Of a DNA stretch of 64,000 nucleotides, positions 19,528 to 28,442 are shown piece after piece. A model generated the notes under the pieces. The model had not been told where the DNA came from. It worked only from the letters and a program-made list of their open reading frames with translations, and made no database searches. Origin of the DNA: Mycobacterium sp. GA-1199 (GTDB lineage Bacteria; Actinomycetota; Actinomycetes; Mycobacteriales; Mycobacteriaceae); NCBI RefSeq assembly GCF_001500045.1, contig NZ_LQIX01000012.1:62001-126000 (forward strand). The letters run 5' to 3'. How positions within the stretch are numbered: the first letter of the stretch is position 1; each line of letters starts with the position of its first letter. The position numbers and the translations under genes were made by a program.

Positions 19528-21138
19528 TCAGCGTGATTCTTCGGACATCACCTGAGACTGGCCGTCGGCCCGCTCGGGTGAGGCCAGCAGGTTCAGCGGC
19601 CGCGCCAACTGAGTCGGGGCGACGCGGCCACGCAGTTCGACGATCTCGCCGACGTCCCAGCACAGCGCTTCGGCGTCCAGAGCCCCGCTGACCGCGATCG
19701 CTGAGGCCAGGACGTGGCCCTCCTCCAGCTTGGCCAGCTCGGTCAGCCGTGCTGCTTCGTTGACCGGGTCGCCGATCACGGTGTACTCGAATCGGGCCTG
19801 GGCGCCGATGTGCCCGGCGATCGCGCGACCTGCCGACACCCCGATACCGAACTCCGTCTGGCCCAGCACCTCGATCAGCTCGTCGTGCAGTTCGCGGGAG
19901 GCCGCGAGCGCGCCGCCGCACGCGTCGGGGTGCTCGATCGGTGCGCCGAAGATGGCCAGCGCCGCATCGCCCTGGAACTTGTTGACGAAGCCGCCGTGCC
20001 GGTTGACCGTGTCGACCACCACGCGGAAGAAGTCGTTGAGCAGGTTGACGACCTCGGCCGCCGGGATGGTCGCGGCCAGTTGTGTCGAACCCACCAGGTC
20101 GACGAACAGCACCGCGACGTCGCGTTCCTGGCCGCCGAGTTCGGTGCCCCGCTCCAGCGCGCGCCGGGCCACGTCCTCGCCGACGTAGCGGCCGAACAGG
20201 TCGCGCAACCGCTGCCGTTCGGCCAGGTCGCGCACCATGTCGTTGAAGCCGGCCTGCAGCAGGCCCAGCTCGCTGGCGTCGTAGATCTGCATGTGGGCGT
20301 TGTAGTTGCCGCGCTGCACCTCGCCGAGCGCCCAGCGCAGCTGGCGCAGGGGGTCGGCGATCGACATCGCCACCAGCACGGTGCCCGCCAGGCCCACCAC
20401 CAGCGCGGAGATCGACAGGATCAGGATCGGGGTGGTCAGCCGGTCGGCGGGAGCGGTGAGGATCTCGAACTTGCTGGCGACCACGGCCAGCACGATCGCG
20501 ATGATCGGGACCGCGGTGGACAGCACCCACGTCATCACCTGACGCGCGATGACCCCCGGCGCGCGGAAGTTCTCCGGCACGCCGCCGCGCAGGGCCGCGA
20601 CCGCGACGGGCCGCAGCACCCGTTCGGACTGCAGGTAGCCGATGATCGCGGTCGCGGTGGCGCCCAGCCCCGTGGCGACGGCCACCACCGGCGCCGACTT
20701 GCTGGCCACCGGCCAGCTCGCGACGATGAACACCACCGAGCCCAGGATCCAGTTCGCGACGTTGATCACCGACCGGTAGAACGGCATCTTCAGCGCGCGG
20801 GTGCGTGCCACCTCGGTGTCAGCCGGGTTCCGGTCGCCCAGAAGCATGTCGCGGCGCTGCCAGCGCATGACCGGGATCAGCAGCCGCAGGCTCCAGTACG
20901 CCGCTACGGTGAACGACACGAACAAGAAGCCGAGGAAGACCGCCAGGTTGAAGGCGGGCAGGTCCTGCAGCTGGATGCGGTCCTCGGGCGGCAGGCCGAA
21001 TCTCAAAAAGCTCAGGACCAGCAGCGCGCCGATGATGTCGGCCTGCACCATACCCAGCGTGAACACCGGCCACGGAGTGCGCGCGGCCCATCGGACGAAT
21101 GCGCTGATCCGCCCGATCGGTCGTTCTGCCATGGCCAC
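19528..21138 (-). CDS. Membrane adenylate cyclase with HAMP domain (Rv3645-like)
   Basis: A 536-residue class III nucleotide cyclase (537 codons with the stop), homologue of Rv3645. Six hydrophobic helices fill roughly residues 15-265, then a HAMP linker (about 245-300, with SIADPLRQLRWAL and MQIYDASELG), then the catalytic domain from about 320. Metal-binding Asp residues are in VLFVDLVGST and KFQGDAALAIF; the Lys of NKFQGD is the adenine-selecting residue, and VIGDPVNEAARL is the transition-state region with Asn and Arg. All catalytic residues are present, so this should make cAMP at the membrane. Rv3645 is reported to respond to fatty acids and to influence drug tolerance. The start may be GTG 21138 or ATG 21132. 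It is divergent from holB, 82 bases away. Confidence 0.92.
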   Translation of the reverse strand: MAMAERPIGRISAFVRWAARTPWPVFTLGMVQADIIGALLVLSFLRFGLPPEDRIQLQDLPAFNLAVFLGFLFVSFTVAAYWSLRLLIPVMRWQRRDMLLGDRNPADTEVARTRALKMPFYRSVINVANWILGSVVFIVASWPVASKSAPVVAVATGLGATATAIIGYLQSERVLRPVAVAALRGGVPENFRAPGVIARQVMTWVLSTAVPIIAIVLAVVASKFEILTAPADRLTTPILILSISALVVGLAGTVLVAMSIADPLRQLRWALGEVQRGNYNAHMQIYDASELGLLQAGFNDMVRDLAERQRLRDLFGRYVGEDVARRALERGTELGGQERDVAVLFVDLVGSTQLAATIPAAEVVNLLNDFFRVVVDTVNRHGGFVNKFQGDAALAIFGAPIEHPDACGGALAASRELHDELIEVLGQTEFGIGVSAGRAIAGHIGAQARFEYTVIGDPVNEAARLTELAKLEEGHVLASAIAVSGALDAEALCWDVGEIVELRGRVAPTQLARPLNLLASPERADGQSQVMSEESR

Positions 21139-21220
21139 GCGTCAACCGTATCGGGCATCGGCGACGGGTACGGGTGCTGTGAGACGGACGTGTCGGTTCG
21201 CAGCACTACTGTTATCTCCG

Positions 21221-22429
21221 ATGGGCGGTGTTTTCTCGCGTCTGGTGGGCCAGCACGCTGTTGAGGCCGAGTTGGTGGCTGCGGCGCGCGCCGCACGCGG
21301 TGAGGCGGCTCACAACGGCGCGGTCATCGGATCCATGACACACGCGTGGCTGATCACGGGCCCTCCCGGCTCCGGCCGGTCGGTGGCGGCGCTGTGCTTC
21401 GCCGCGGCGCTGCAGTGCACCTCCGACGGTGTGCCCGGGTGCGGCGAATGCCGGGCCTGCACGACGACGATGGCCGGCACCCACGCCGACGTGCGTCGGA
21501 TCATCCCCGAGGGGCTGTCGATCGGCGTCGACGATATGCGCGCGATCGTCCAGATCGCGTCGCGGCGGCCGGGTACCGGGCGCTGGCAGGTGGTGTTGAT
21601 CGAGGATGCCGACCGGCTGACGGAGGGAGCCGCGAACGCCCTGCTCAAGGTGGTCGAGGAGCCGCCGCCATCGACGGTGTTCCTGCTGTGCGCGCCGTCG
21701 GTGGATCCCGAGGACATCGCGATCACGCTGCGCTCGCGCTGCCGGCACGTGGCGCTGGTGACCCCGACCGTGGAAGCGATCGCGGGGGTGCTGATCGAGG
21801 GCGACGGGCTTGCGGAGGCCGATGCGCGGTGGGCGGCTTCGGTGAGCGGCGGCCATGTCGGGCGGGCCCGGCGGCTGGCCACCGACGAGTCGGCACGGGA
21901 GCGTCGCAAGCGGGCGTTGGGTCTGGCCCGGGACGCTGCGACGCCGTCACGCGCCTACGCCGCGGCCGAAGAGTTGGTGAAGACGGCCGAAGACGAAGCC
22001 CTGGCGCTGACGGTGGACCGCAACGAGGCCGAGACCGAGGAACTGCGCACCGCGCTCGGCGCGGGTGGCACCGGAAAAGGGACGGCCGGTTCACTGCGTG
22101 GAGCGGCGGGGGCGTTGAGTGCCCTTGAGCGACGGCAGAAGTCGCGCAAGACCCGCGCCTCGCGTGATTCCTTGGACCGCGCGTTGATCGATCTGGCGAC
22201 ATACTTCCGCGACGCGCTCTTGGTGGCGTCAGACGCGGGCGACGTCGCGCACAACCACCCCGATATGGCCGAGGAGATCGCCAGGCTGGCCGCGCATGCG
22301 CCGCCGGACAAGCTGTTGCGCTGCATCGAAGCCGTGCTGGAGTGTCGAGAGGCGCTGGCCGTCAACGTCAAGCCGAAGTTCGCGGTCGACGCGATGGTGG
22401 CGACGGTCGGACAGGCGCTGCGCGACTGA
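21221..22429 (+). CDS. holB: DNA polymerase III delta' subunit
   Basis: A 402-residue clamp-loader subunit, homologue of Rv3644c. The start ATG at 21221 opens the conserved MGGVFSRLVGQ; the frame is open further up on the opposite side of the cyclase gene but is not coding there. The nucleotide-fold motif is GPPGSGRS (modified P-loop), and the zinc module has C-x8-C-x2-C-x2-C (CTSDGVPGCGECRAC). LIEDADRLTEGAANALLK and LRSRCRH (an SRC motif) are typical of delta' proteins. It works with gamma/tau and delta to load the beta clamp. The tRNA-Thr gene follows. Confidence 0.93.
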   Translation: MGGVFSRLVGQHAVEAELVAAARAARGEAAHNGAVIGSMTHAWLITGPPGSGRSVAALCFAAALQCTSDGVPGCGECRACTTTMAGTHADVRRIIPEGLSIGVDDMRAIVQIASRRPGTGRWQVVLIEDADRLTEGAANALLKVVEEPPPSTVFLLCAPSVDPEDIAITLRSRCRHVALVTPTVEAIAGVLIEGDGLAEADARWAASVSGGHVGRARRLATDESARERRKRALGLARDAATPSRAYAAAEELVKTAEDEALALTVDRNEAETEELRTALGAGGTGKGTAGSLRGAAGALSALERRQKSRKTRASRDSLDRALIDLATYFRDALLVASDAGDVAHNHPDMAEEIARLAAHAPPDKLLRCIEAVLECREALAVNVKPKFAVDAMVATVGQALRD

Positions 22430-22430
22430 G

Positions 22431-22460
22431 TTGGGTCGTCGGCGGGCCCTGCCGTAGACT
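22431..22460 (+). promoter_or_regulatory. Promoter of tRNA-Thr
   Basis: TTGGGT (22431-22436), 18-base spacer, TAGACT (22455-22460), predicting transcription from about 22467, 45 bases before the mature tRNA. It starts immediately after the holB stop codon. Confidence 0.55.
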
Positions 22461-22511
22461 CGTCCCGCCTGTCGCTGTCGTCTGCTCTTCGCGCAAGCGC
22501 ATCGCGGGCAC

Positions 22512-22587
22512 GCCACCTTAGCTCAGTCGGCAGAGCGGCTCACTCGTAATGAGCAGGTCAGGAGTTCGATTCTCCTAGGTGGCTCCA
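22512..22587 (+). tRNA. thrV: tRNA-Thr (anticodon CGT)
   Basis: A full cloverleaf: acceptor stem GCCACCT (22512-22518) with AGGTGGC (22577-22583), D arm with AGCTCAGTCGGCAGAGC, anticodon loop with CGT at 22545-22547, and T arm with GGTTCGATTC-type sequence (GAGTTCGATTCTC). CCA is encoded at 22585-22587. It reads ACG threonine codons, common in this high-GC genome. The position after the delta' gene matches M. tuberculosis. Confidence 0.96.
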
Positions 22588-22606
22588 GCACAGTCCTCGC
22601 CGACGC

Positions 22607-22978
22607 TCACGTCGGCTGCAACACCTCCTTGGCGACCTTCATTGCCGAGTTGGCGGCGGGGAAGCCGGTGTAACCGGTGCAGTGGTAGATGACCTCGGCG
22701 ATCTCGTCGTCGGTGAGGCCGTTGGTGCGCGCGATCTGGACGTGAATGCGCAACTCGTCTTCGGCGCGCAGCGCGATCAGGATGCCGAGGGTCAGCAGGC
22801 TGCGGTCGCGCCGGCTCAGGCCGTCCCGGGTCCACAGACGCCCGAACACGTTGTCCATGGCCAAGCCGAGCATCTCGCCGCCGAAGGAGTCGGTGGGCAG
22901 CTCGACGTCCCCGTCGGGAAGGACGCCGGGAAGCAGTTCGCGGAAGACCTGGAGGCCCTGTTCACGGATGTCTGTCAT
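22607..22978 (-). CDS. Carboxymuconolactone decarboxylase family protein
   Basis: A 123-residue all-helical protein of the CMD/AhpD superfamily. The conserved core is SRRDRSLLTLGILIALRAEDELRIHVQIA followed by GLTDDEIAEVIYHCTGYTG (each part shorter than the family domain). A Glu and His in the core and a single Cys in YHCTGY are visible; the CxxC pair of AhpD peroxidases is absent. It is therefore nearer to true gamma-carboxymuconolactone decarboxylases than to the alkylhydroperoxidase branch, but the substrate cannot be read from sequence. It lies between tRNA-Thr and the GT-C-like gene on the same strand as the latter, 24 bases downstream. Confidence 0.8.
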   Translation of the reverse strand: MTDIREQGLQVFRELLPGVLPDGDVELPTDSFGGEMLGLAMDNVFGRLWTRDGLSRRDRSLLTLGILIALRAEDELRIHVQIARTNGLTDDEIAEVIYHCTGYTGFPAANSAMKVAKEVLQPT

Positions 22979-23002
22979 CCCGACAGCCTGGCACGCCGAC
23001 CG

Positions 23003-24793
23003 CTACTTCGGTGCCAGGAATCCGACGGGACCCGAGGCGATGCACACCGACAACGCGGCCGTGTTCGCGCGGACGTCGATCGCGTCGCCCGCACCGGGTA
23101 GCCGGACGAACACCTGGTTCAGGCCCGGTCGCACCGGCACCTTGACCTCGTGTCCCTCCGACAGCGACATCGTCATCGAGCCGTCGCTGTTGGCCAGGTA
23201 GTTGATCTCTGCCGTCCAGTCCGCGGGCAGAAGCGGACCGTCCAACGGCATACGGGCCGGAGCATCCGGCTGCACCAGGTATCCGCAGTCCGGGTGCGGT
23301 CCGGGCACGATCGCGCGAACCCAGGTGACCTTCGCGTCGACCACGCGACCGGCGTGGTCGAGCATCCGTAATTCGGTTGTGGTGACGGAGAATTCGGGAC
23401 GCTCGCGCACCAGCGCGAACATGTGGCTGGCCCGGTTCTCGGGTCCGACCACCCGCTGCAGAACCATCGGGTCGACCTCCTGGTCGAGCATCGGCGCATC
23501 CGATTTCCGGCTCGCGTCGGCCAAGCCCGACAACGCGTTCTGCAGATAGGCCCGTGCCGGGTTGTCGCGCCACACCGTCAGGAACGTGGCCGTCGAGTAC
23601 ACGCTGCTCGCCACGAATGCCGCTGTGAGAGAACTGATCACCGCTGTTCGGGGCCACGACGCATCAAGCCACTGCGCTCCCTCGCGCTTCGGGGCGCACA
23701 GCCCAACGGCCGCCAACAGCGCCAGCACGATGACGAGGTCGGGCAGGTAACGCAGCGTCTGCGCCAACTCCAGCGCCGTGAACTGTGATGAGCGCATGAG
23801 GTAGATCGGGATTTGGCAGGCCATCGCGTATCCCGCGGCCACCAACCAGACCGCGGCGATCCGCCGCTTGCGCAGCACCGTCACCGCGACCACCGCGGTC
23901 AGGGTCACCCAGCCCAGCACCATCACCGTGGCGGGCGGGGTGGCCCACGGCGATGCCGGAGCCCACCGTTGCCAGTCCCACGGGCCGCCGACCAACCCCG
24001 GCACGATCCCGTGCGTCACCGACCTCGCGAGCAGGTCCCACGTCATCGCCAGGTCGAAGCTCCACCGCTTCTGGTCGACGACGATGAGGTACACACCGAC
24101 CCAGCCGACCGTGACCACCAGTGACGGCACCCAGAACCGAATGCCACGACCCCACACCGCTTTCAACGATCCCGCGCCGGTCACGTAGAACAGCAGAGCC
24201 GTCACTGTGAATGCGACGAACGGAATGACGGCCGCCTTCTCGAAGAACAGCAGACCACCGATGTAGACCAGCAGAGCCGTCGTCGCGTAGCGCCTGTCAC
24301 CGGTGCGCACCAGATGGATCGCGTCTCCGCAGACCCACGCCAGTGCCGCCAGCATCGGCAACGAGTTCAGCGCCGCCGCCCACCAGGCGAAGCCCGGCAC
24401 GGCCAGCGGTGTGAACAACGCGAATATCAACGGCAGCAACAGGACTGGCCGCCACCCGAGGATGATGTGTAGCGTCCGCAGCAGCGCAAGCGACACCAGC
24501 AGCTGCAATACGACCAGGCTGATCGCCGGCCCGATCCAGTTCAGCGGCGCCAACAACGTGATGCCGCCGGCGACGAGGAACGCGGCCGGCATGACGTGGC
24601 CGTCGTGGTCGTCGAACAGGTATGCCGGCGAGAGCAGCGGTTGGGTGCCCGCGCGGCCGATCAGGATCAGGTCGTCCCAGTAGAAGTAGCCGCCGAATGC
24701 CAGCACCGCCCGGATCGCCAACTGCACGACGATCAGGACGGCGGCGGTGCGCGAGACCCAGTTGCCCAGCGCGAAGTTACCGCGGATAGGCAT
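23003..24793 (-). CDS. Polytopic membrane protein, GT-C glycosyltransferase-like (Rv3635-like)
   Basis: A 596-residue integral membrane protein. The ATG at 24793, preceded by CAGGGG, was chosen over upstream codons; it overlaps the end of galE by 17 bases. About ten hydrophobic segments fill residues 15-430, and a roughly 160-residue soluble C-terminal domain (about 440-596) should lie outside. The first outer loop carries FYWDDLILIGRAG: an Asp-Asp pair at that place is typical of GT-C glycosyltransferases that use polyprenyl-phosphate sugars. Rv3635 of M. tuberculosis has similar size and topology. Coupling to galE suggests a galactose or N-acetylgalactosamine-type lipid-linked donor; this is inference. 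Confidence 0.75.
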   Translation of the reverse strand: MPIRGNFALGNWVSRTAAVLIVVQLAIRAVLAFGGYFYWDDLILIGRAGTQPLLSPAYLFDDHDGHVMPAAFLVAGGITLLAPLNWIGPAISLVVLQLLVSLALLRTLHIILGWRPVLLLPLIFALFTPLAVPGFAWWAAALNSLPMLAALAWVCGDAIHLVRTGDRRYATTALLVYIGGLLFFEKAAVIPFVAFTVTALLFYVTGAGSLKAVWGRGIRFWVPSLVVTVGWVGVYLIVVDQKRWSFDLAMTWDLLARSVTHGIVPGLVGGPWDWQRWAPASPWATPPATVMVLGWVTLTAVVAVTVLRKRRIAAVWLVAAGYAMACQIPIYLMRSSQFTALELAQTLRYLPDLVIVLALLAAVGLCAPKREGAQWLDASWPRTAVISSLTAAFVASSVYSTATFLTVWRDNPARAYLQNALSGLADASRKSDAPMLDQEVDPMVLQRVVGPENRASHMFALVRERPEFSVTTTELRMLDHAGRVVDAKVTWVRAIVPGPHPDCGYLVQPDAPARMPLDGPLLPADWTAEINYLANSDGSMTMSLSEGHEVKVPVRPGLNQVFVRLPGAGDAIDVRANTAALSVCIASGPVGFLAPK

Positions 24794-25754
24794 CCCCTGC
24801 TTGCCGGCGAGCGATCCACGCCGAACGCACCATCTCCTCCAGCGAATGTCGCATTCGCCAGTCGAGGTCGCGCGCGGCCAATTCACCCGATGCGACGATG
24901 CGGGCGGGGTCACCGGGCCGGCGGGGACCGACAGCCGGCTCGAAGTCGAAACCGGTCACATCGCGGATTGTCGTCATGATCTCTCGCACCGAGGTGCCGC
25001 TACCGCTGCCGAGGTTGTAGACGGGCTCGATCGGTTCATCGGCTTGAAGCCGTCGCGCGGCAGCGACATGCGCCAGCGCGAGGTCCCATACGTGGACGTA
25101 GTCGCGCACGCAGGTGCCGTCGGGAGTGGGGTAGTCGGCGCCGTTGATCCGCGGCGTCTCGTTGCGGCACAGCGTGTCGAAGACCAGCGGGAAGAGGTTG
25201 TGCGGGCTGACGTCGAACAGATCCGCTGAACCCGATCCGACGACATTGAAGTAGCGCAGGCTCGTATGCCGCAACCCGGATGCGCGTGCGGCATCGCGAA
25301 TCATCCACTCGCCCACCAATTTACTGACACCGTATGGGGATTCCGGTGAAGTGGGCGTCTGCTCCGTGACGGTGTCGACGTCCGGGGTGCCGTATGTGGC
25401 TGCGCTGGAGGAGAACACCATCTTGTCGGCGCCTGCGGCCTCCATCGCCTTGAGCAGCGTGACCATCGCCGAGACGTTCTGCTCGTAGGTGTGAAGCGGC
25501 CGTTGCACCGAGACACCGGCGTACTTGAACCCTGCGATGTGGATGACGCCACCGACTCGATGATCCTCGAGCGTGCGGGAGACGAGTTCACCGTCGAGTA
25601 GGGTGCCGCGCACCAACGGAACCGTCGACGGGACGAACCGCTCGAGACCGGTCGAGAGGTCGTCGATCACCACCACACGCATGTCGGCGTCCGACAGTGC
25701 GCGCACGACATGGGATCCGATGTATCCCGCGCCGCCGGTCACCAGCCAAGTCAT
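24777..25754 (-). CDS. galE: UDP-glucose 4-epimerase
   Basis: A 325-residue extended SDR enzyme, interconverting UDP-glucose and UDP-galactose (or the N-acetyl forms). NAD-binding GGAGYIGS is near residues 7-14, the catalytic Ser in FSSSAATYG and the YGVSK pair (Tyr and Lys) are intact, and DYVHVWDLA is conserved in GalE. The ATG at 25754 follows GAGGAAG; the open frame upstream is in a different coding context. It lies downstream of the flippase-like gene (64-base gap) and overlaps the GT-C-like gene, so it probably supplies that transferase with a sugar nucleotide. Substrate range (Gal versus GalNAc) cannot be decided. Confidence 0.9.
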   Translation of the reverse strand: MTWLVTGGAGYIGSHVVRALSDADMRVVVIDDLSTGLERFVPSTVPLVRGTLLDGELVSRTLEDHRVGGVIHIAGFKYAGVSVQRPLHTYEQNVSAMVTLLKAMEAAGADKMVFSSSAATYGTPDVDTVTEQTPTSPESPYGVSKLVGEWMIRDAARASGLRHTSLRYFNVVGSGSADLFDVSPHNLFPLVFDTLCRNETPRINGADYPTPDGTCVRDYVHVWDLALAHVAAARRLQADEPIEPVYNLGSGSGTSVREIMTTIRDVTGFDFEPAVGPRRPGDPARIVASGELAARDLDWRMRHSLEEMVRSAWIARRQAGDAYPR

Positions 25755-25818
25755 TCGCTCTTCCTCACCGTAGGACGGGGTCAGCATACGGATCGGCGGG
25801 CCGGGCTCCGAACCGGTG

Positions 25819-27114
25819 TCATGTCGCATGCACACGCGACAGCGCCAACAGGTGCACGGCAATACCCACCACCGGACCGCACACCAACGCGACCACGGTG
25901 CGCGTCTCCAGATCGAGCGGTAACAGCAGCAACAACGTCGACGCGACGGTCGCCGAAACCCAGCCCAGCGAATACGCGCGGTGCAGAGCCGCCGCCACCG
26001 CCGCGGCACCGGTGAGCGTGAGCAGTGACACCGCGATCGCACCGGCCGTCAACCAGGCCAGCAGTGCGCCGTCGGCACGGTATTCGCCGCCGAATGCGCT
26101 GCGCAGCAGCCACGGTCCGGCCGTCCACGCCGCGAGCACACCGAGCAGGCCCACACCGGTGACGATCACCGCGGGGCCGACGAGGGCACGCAACCGATGC
26201 GTGCGCTGGTCGACGAAATGGGCCACCAGGTTGCCCTGCATCGCCGTCAGCGGAACCAGCAGTGGGGCCCGCGTCAGCGTGACGGCCAGGATCACGATGC
26301 CGCCCACCGCGCCGAGATCGTCGGAGGTCGCCTGCAGCAGTACCGGAAACCCCATGACCAGGACGGCGGACGCACCCGCCGCGGTGATCGAATGCGATGC
26401 GCCCCGCAGGAACTCCGCGGTGCTCACGGGGGTGGACAGCCCCGCGGCCCGCCGGGTGGCGGGCGAGACGATCAGCATGATCAGCCACGCCACCGCACCG
26501 GCCACCGTGGCCCACAGATAGCCGGCCAGGCCCCAGCCGACCAGGAATGTCATGGTGGCCACCAGCAGCCGCAGGCCTGCGTCGGTCACCATCTGCGATC
26601 CGTACGCCGTCCATCTGTCCAGTCCGGCCGAGATACCGAGCAGCGTTGAGTGCAAGCAGAATCCCGCGAGCCCGGCGGCCAACAGCGTCACCGAAAGCCA
26701 TCGGTACTCCACGAAGACGTGCTCGGACCACAGCGGAGAACTGAGCGCGATCGCGGCGGCCGATACCACCCCCACGAGAGCGCCCACTAACATCGGACGG
26801 CTACGCGGGCCCTCCCGTACTTCGAGGTGCAGCGTCACCTCGAGGTGCGCGGCGGACCGCACCTCCCTGGTGGCCTCCTGCAACAGCCCGCCGGTCGCCC
26901 CCGACACGAGGCCGAACGCTCCCCAGAACACCGCGAACAATGAGAACCCGGCGGGTTCGAGATCGCGGGCGGCCAGGTAGAGCACCGCGTAGCCGCACAC
27001 CGCGATCGCGGCGGTGGCCACACCGACCCGGCCGACGCTGCCGCGCGCGGCAGGACCGGCCGGTGCTGCGGCGCTCGCGGTGACCGGATCGAAGGGTGCG
27101 CCCGCATCGGTCAC
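25819..27114 (-). CDS. Polysaccharide-flippase-like integral membrane protein (Rv3630-like)
   Basis: A 431-residue membrane protein with about twelve hydrophobic helices, the topology of MOP/Wzx-type lipid-linked sugar flippases. The GTG at 27114 overlaps the TGA of the upstream M1 peptidase (4 bases); this gives exactly the length recalled for Rv3630. The first helix is ATAAIAVCGYAVLYLAARDL, followed by an FSLFAVFWGAFGL segment typical of the family. It probably moves a polyprenyl-linked sugar or polymer across the membrane. In M. tuberculosis Rv3630 neighbours the polyprenyl-phosphate GalNAc synthase pair Rv3631/Rv3632, which is not in this cluster. Role is inference from fold and neighbours. 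Confidence 0.78.
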   Translation of the reverse strand: MTDAGAPFDPVTASAAAPAGPAARGSVGRVGVATAAIAVCGYAVLYLAARDLEPAGFSLFAVFWGAFGLVSGATGGLLQEATREVRSAAHLEVTLHLEVREGPRSRPMLVGALVGVVSAAAIALSSPLWSEHVFVEYRWLSVTLLAAGLAGFCLHSTLLGISAGLDRWTAYGSQMVTDAGLRLLVATMTFLVGWGLAGYLWATVAGAVAWLIMLIVSPATRRAAGLSTPVSTAEFLRGASHSITAAGASAVLVMGFPVLLQATSDDLGAVGGIVILAVTLTRAPLLVPLTAMQGNLVAHFVDQRTHRLRALVGPAVIVTGVGLLGVLAAWTAGPWLLRSAFGGEYRADGALLAWLTAGAIAVSLLTLTGAAAVAAALHRAYSLGWVSATVASTLLLLLPLDLETRTVVALVCGPVVGIAVHLLALSRVHAT

Positions 27115-28442
27115 GGTGCGTCCAACTCGGGTAACTGGGGGGAGTACAGCCAGGCGTCCCACAGCGGGCGCAGCGACTCGTCGGCGTAATGCGATGCCAG
27201 GCCGGTGAAATCGTCGGTCACGACCGTGCTGTGCCGGTAGCGCGTCGTCCAGTCCCGTAGCAGCGCGAAGAAGTTGTCGTCCCCCAGGCGCCGCCGCAGC
27301 ACGTGCAACGTCGTCGCCCCGCGCTTGTACACCCGGTCGTCGAACATGTCGCGTGGGCCGGGGTCGGCCAGTACGAGGTCTTGTGGCGAGTTCGCGAGCC
27401 GCTGGTAGTAGTGCCGCGCCCACTGTTCGGCGCTGCGGCCGCCGGAGTTCTCCGACCACAGCCACTCGGCGTAGCAGGCGAACCCCTCGTGCAGCCAGAT
27501 GTGGCGCCACCGCTTGGCGGTCACCGAGTTACCGAACCATTGGTGTGCGAGTTCGTGCGCGACCAACCGCTCGGACCCGCCCTTGCCGTCGCAGTGGTTG
27601 GCGCCGAAAATCGAAATGCCCTGTGCCTCAAGCGGTATCTCGAGATCGTCGTCTGTGACCACGACGGTGTACCCCTCGCTGAGCGGATAGTCACCGAACA
27701 ACCTGACGAACAGCTTCATCATCTGCGGTTGATGAGCGAAGTCGTGTTCGAAGTTCTCCCGCAACCGGTCCGGAAGCACCGCGTGGATCGCCACCCCGTT
27801 CTTGGCCAGCCGGTGTCGTTCGTACATTCCGACCTGTAGCGTGACCAGATAGGTCGAGGTCGGCTCGGGCAATTCGTAGGTCCATGTCGTCATCCCGGCC
27901 CGTGCTCGCCGGGAGACCAACTCGCCGTTTGCGATCACCCGGTACGGGCTCTCGGCGGCGATCTGCAGACGGAAGCTCGCCTTCGCGCTCGGGTGATCGT
28001 CGCAGGGAAACCAGGACTGTGCACCGTTGGGCTGGCCCGCGACCAGAGCGCCGTCACTGAGCTCCTCGAAACCGACATCGCCCCACATCGAGCGGTTGGG
28101 CTTGGGGGCGCCGCCGTAGCGTACGACGATCGTCATCGCCGCTCCGGGGGCCAGCGCATCGCGCAACGCGATGTGGAGCTTGCCTCCAGTTGTGCGGAAC
28201 TGTTGCGGCCGTGCGCCGTTGACGGACACCTTCGTCACCGACAGCGTGTCGGCGAGGTCGAGGGTGAAGGTGCGTAGCGCCGCCAGTGTCACCGCGGTGA
28301 TGGTCGCCGTACCCGTGAGCCGATTGATCGCGACCTTGTACTCGATGTCGAGTTCGTAGCGCGACACCCGGTAACCGAAGTTGCCGCTCGACGGTAGGTA
28401 CGGGTCGATGACCGGTGTCGACTTCTTCTTGCTTCTCGTCAC
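27111..28442 (-). CDS. M1-family zinc metallopeptidase
   Basis: A 443-residue single-chain M1 (aminopeptidase N-like) enzyme, shorter than PepN. The start GTG at 28442 overlaps the stop of the NRPS gene by 4 bases, and its stop overlaps the next start. An N-terminal beta-sandwich (about 20-205) precedes the catalytic domain. The zinc site is HELAH (296-300) with the third ligand Glu319 in LHEGFACYAEW. Instead of the exopeptidase motif GxMEN it has LEAQGISIFG (271-280), in keeping with other short actinobacterial M1 enzymes. A late Tyr in VYKRGATTLHV is the likely transition-state residue. No signal peptide; the basic start (TRSKKK) indicates a cytosolic protein. Its coupling to an NRPS suggests a role in trimming or maturing a peptide product. 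Confidence 0.88.
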   Translation of the reverse strand: MTRSKKKSTPVIDPYLPSSGNFGYRVSRYELDIEYKVAINRLTGTATITAVTLAALRTFTLDLADTLSVTKVSVNGARPQQFRTTGGKLHIALRDALAPGAAMTIVVRYGGAPKPNRSMWGDVGFEELSDGALVAGQPNGAQSWFPCDDHPSAKASFRLQIAAESPYRVIANGELVSRRARAGMTTWTYELPEPTSTYLVTLQVGMYERHRLAKNGVAIHAVLPDRLRENFEHDFAHQPQMMKLFVRLFGDYPLSEGYTVVVTDDDLEIPLEAQGISIFGANHCDGKGGSERLVAHELAHQWFGNSVTAKRWRHIWLHEGFACYAEWLWSENSGGRSAEQWARHYYQRLANSPQDLVLADPGPRDMFDDRVYKRGATTLHVLRRRLGDDNFFALLRDWTTRYRHSTVVTDDFTGLASHYADESLRPLWDAWLYSPQLPELDAP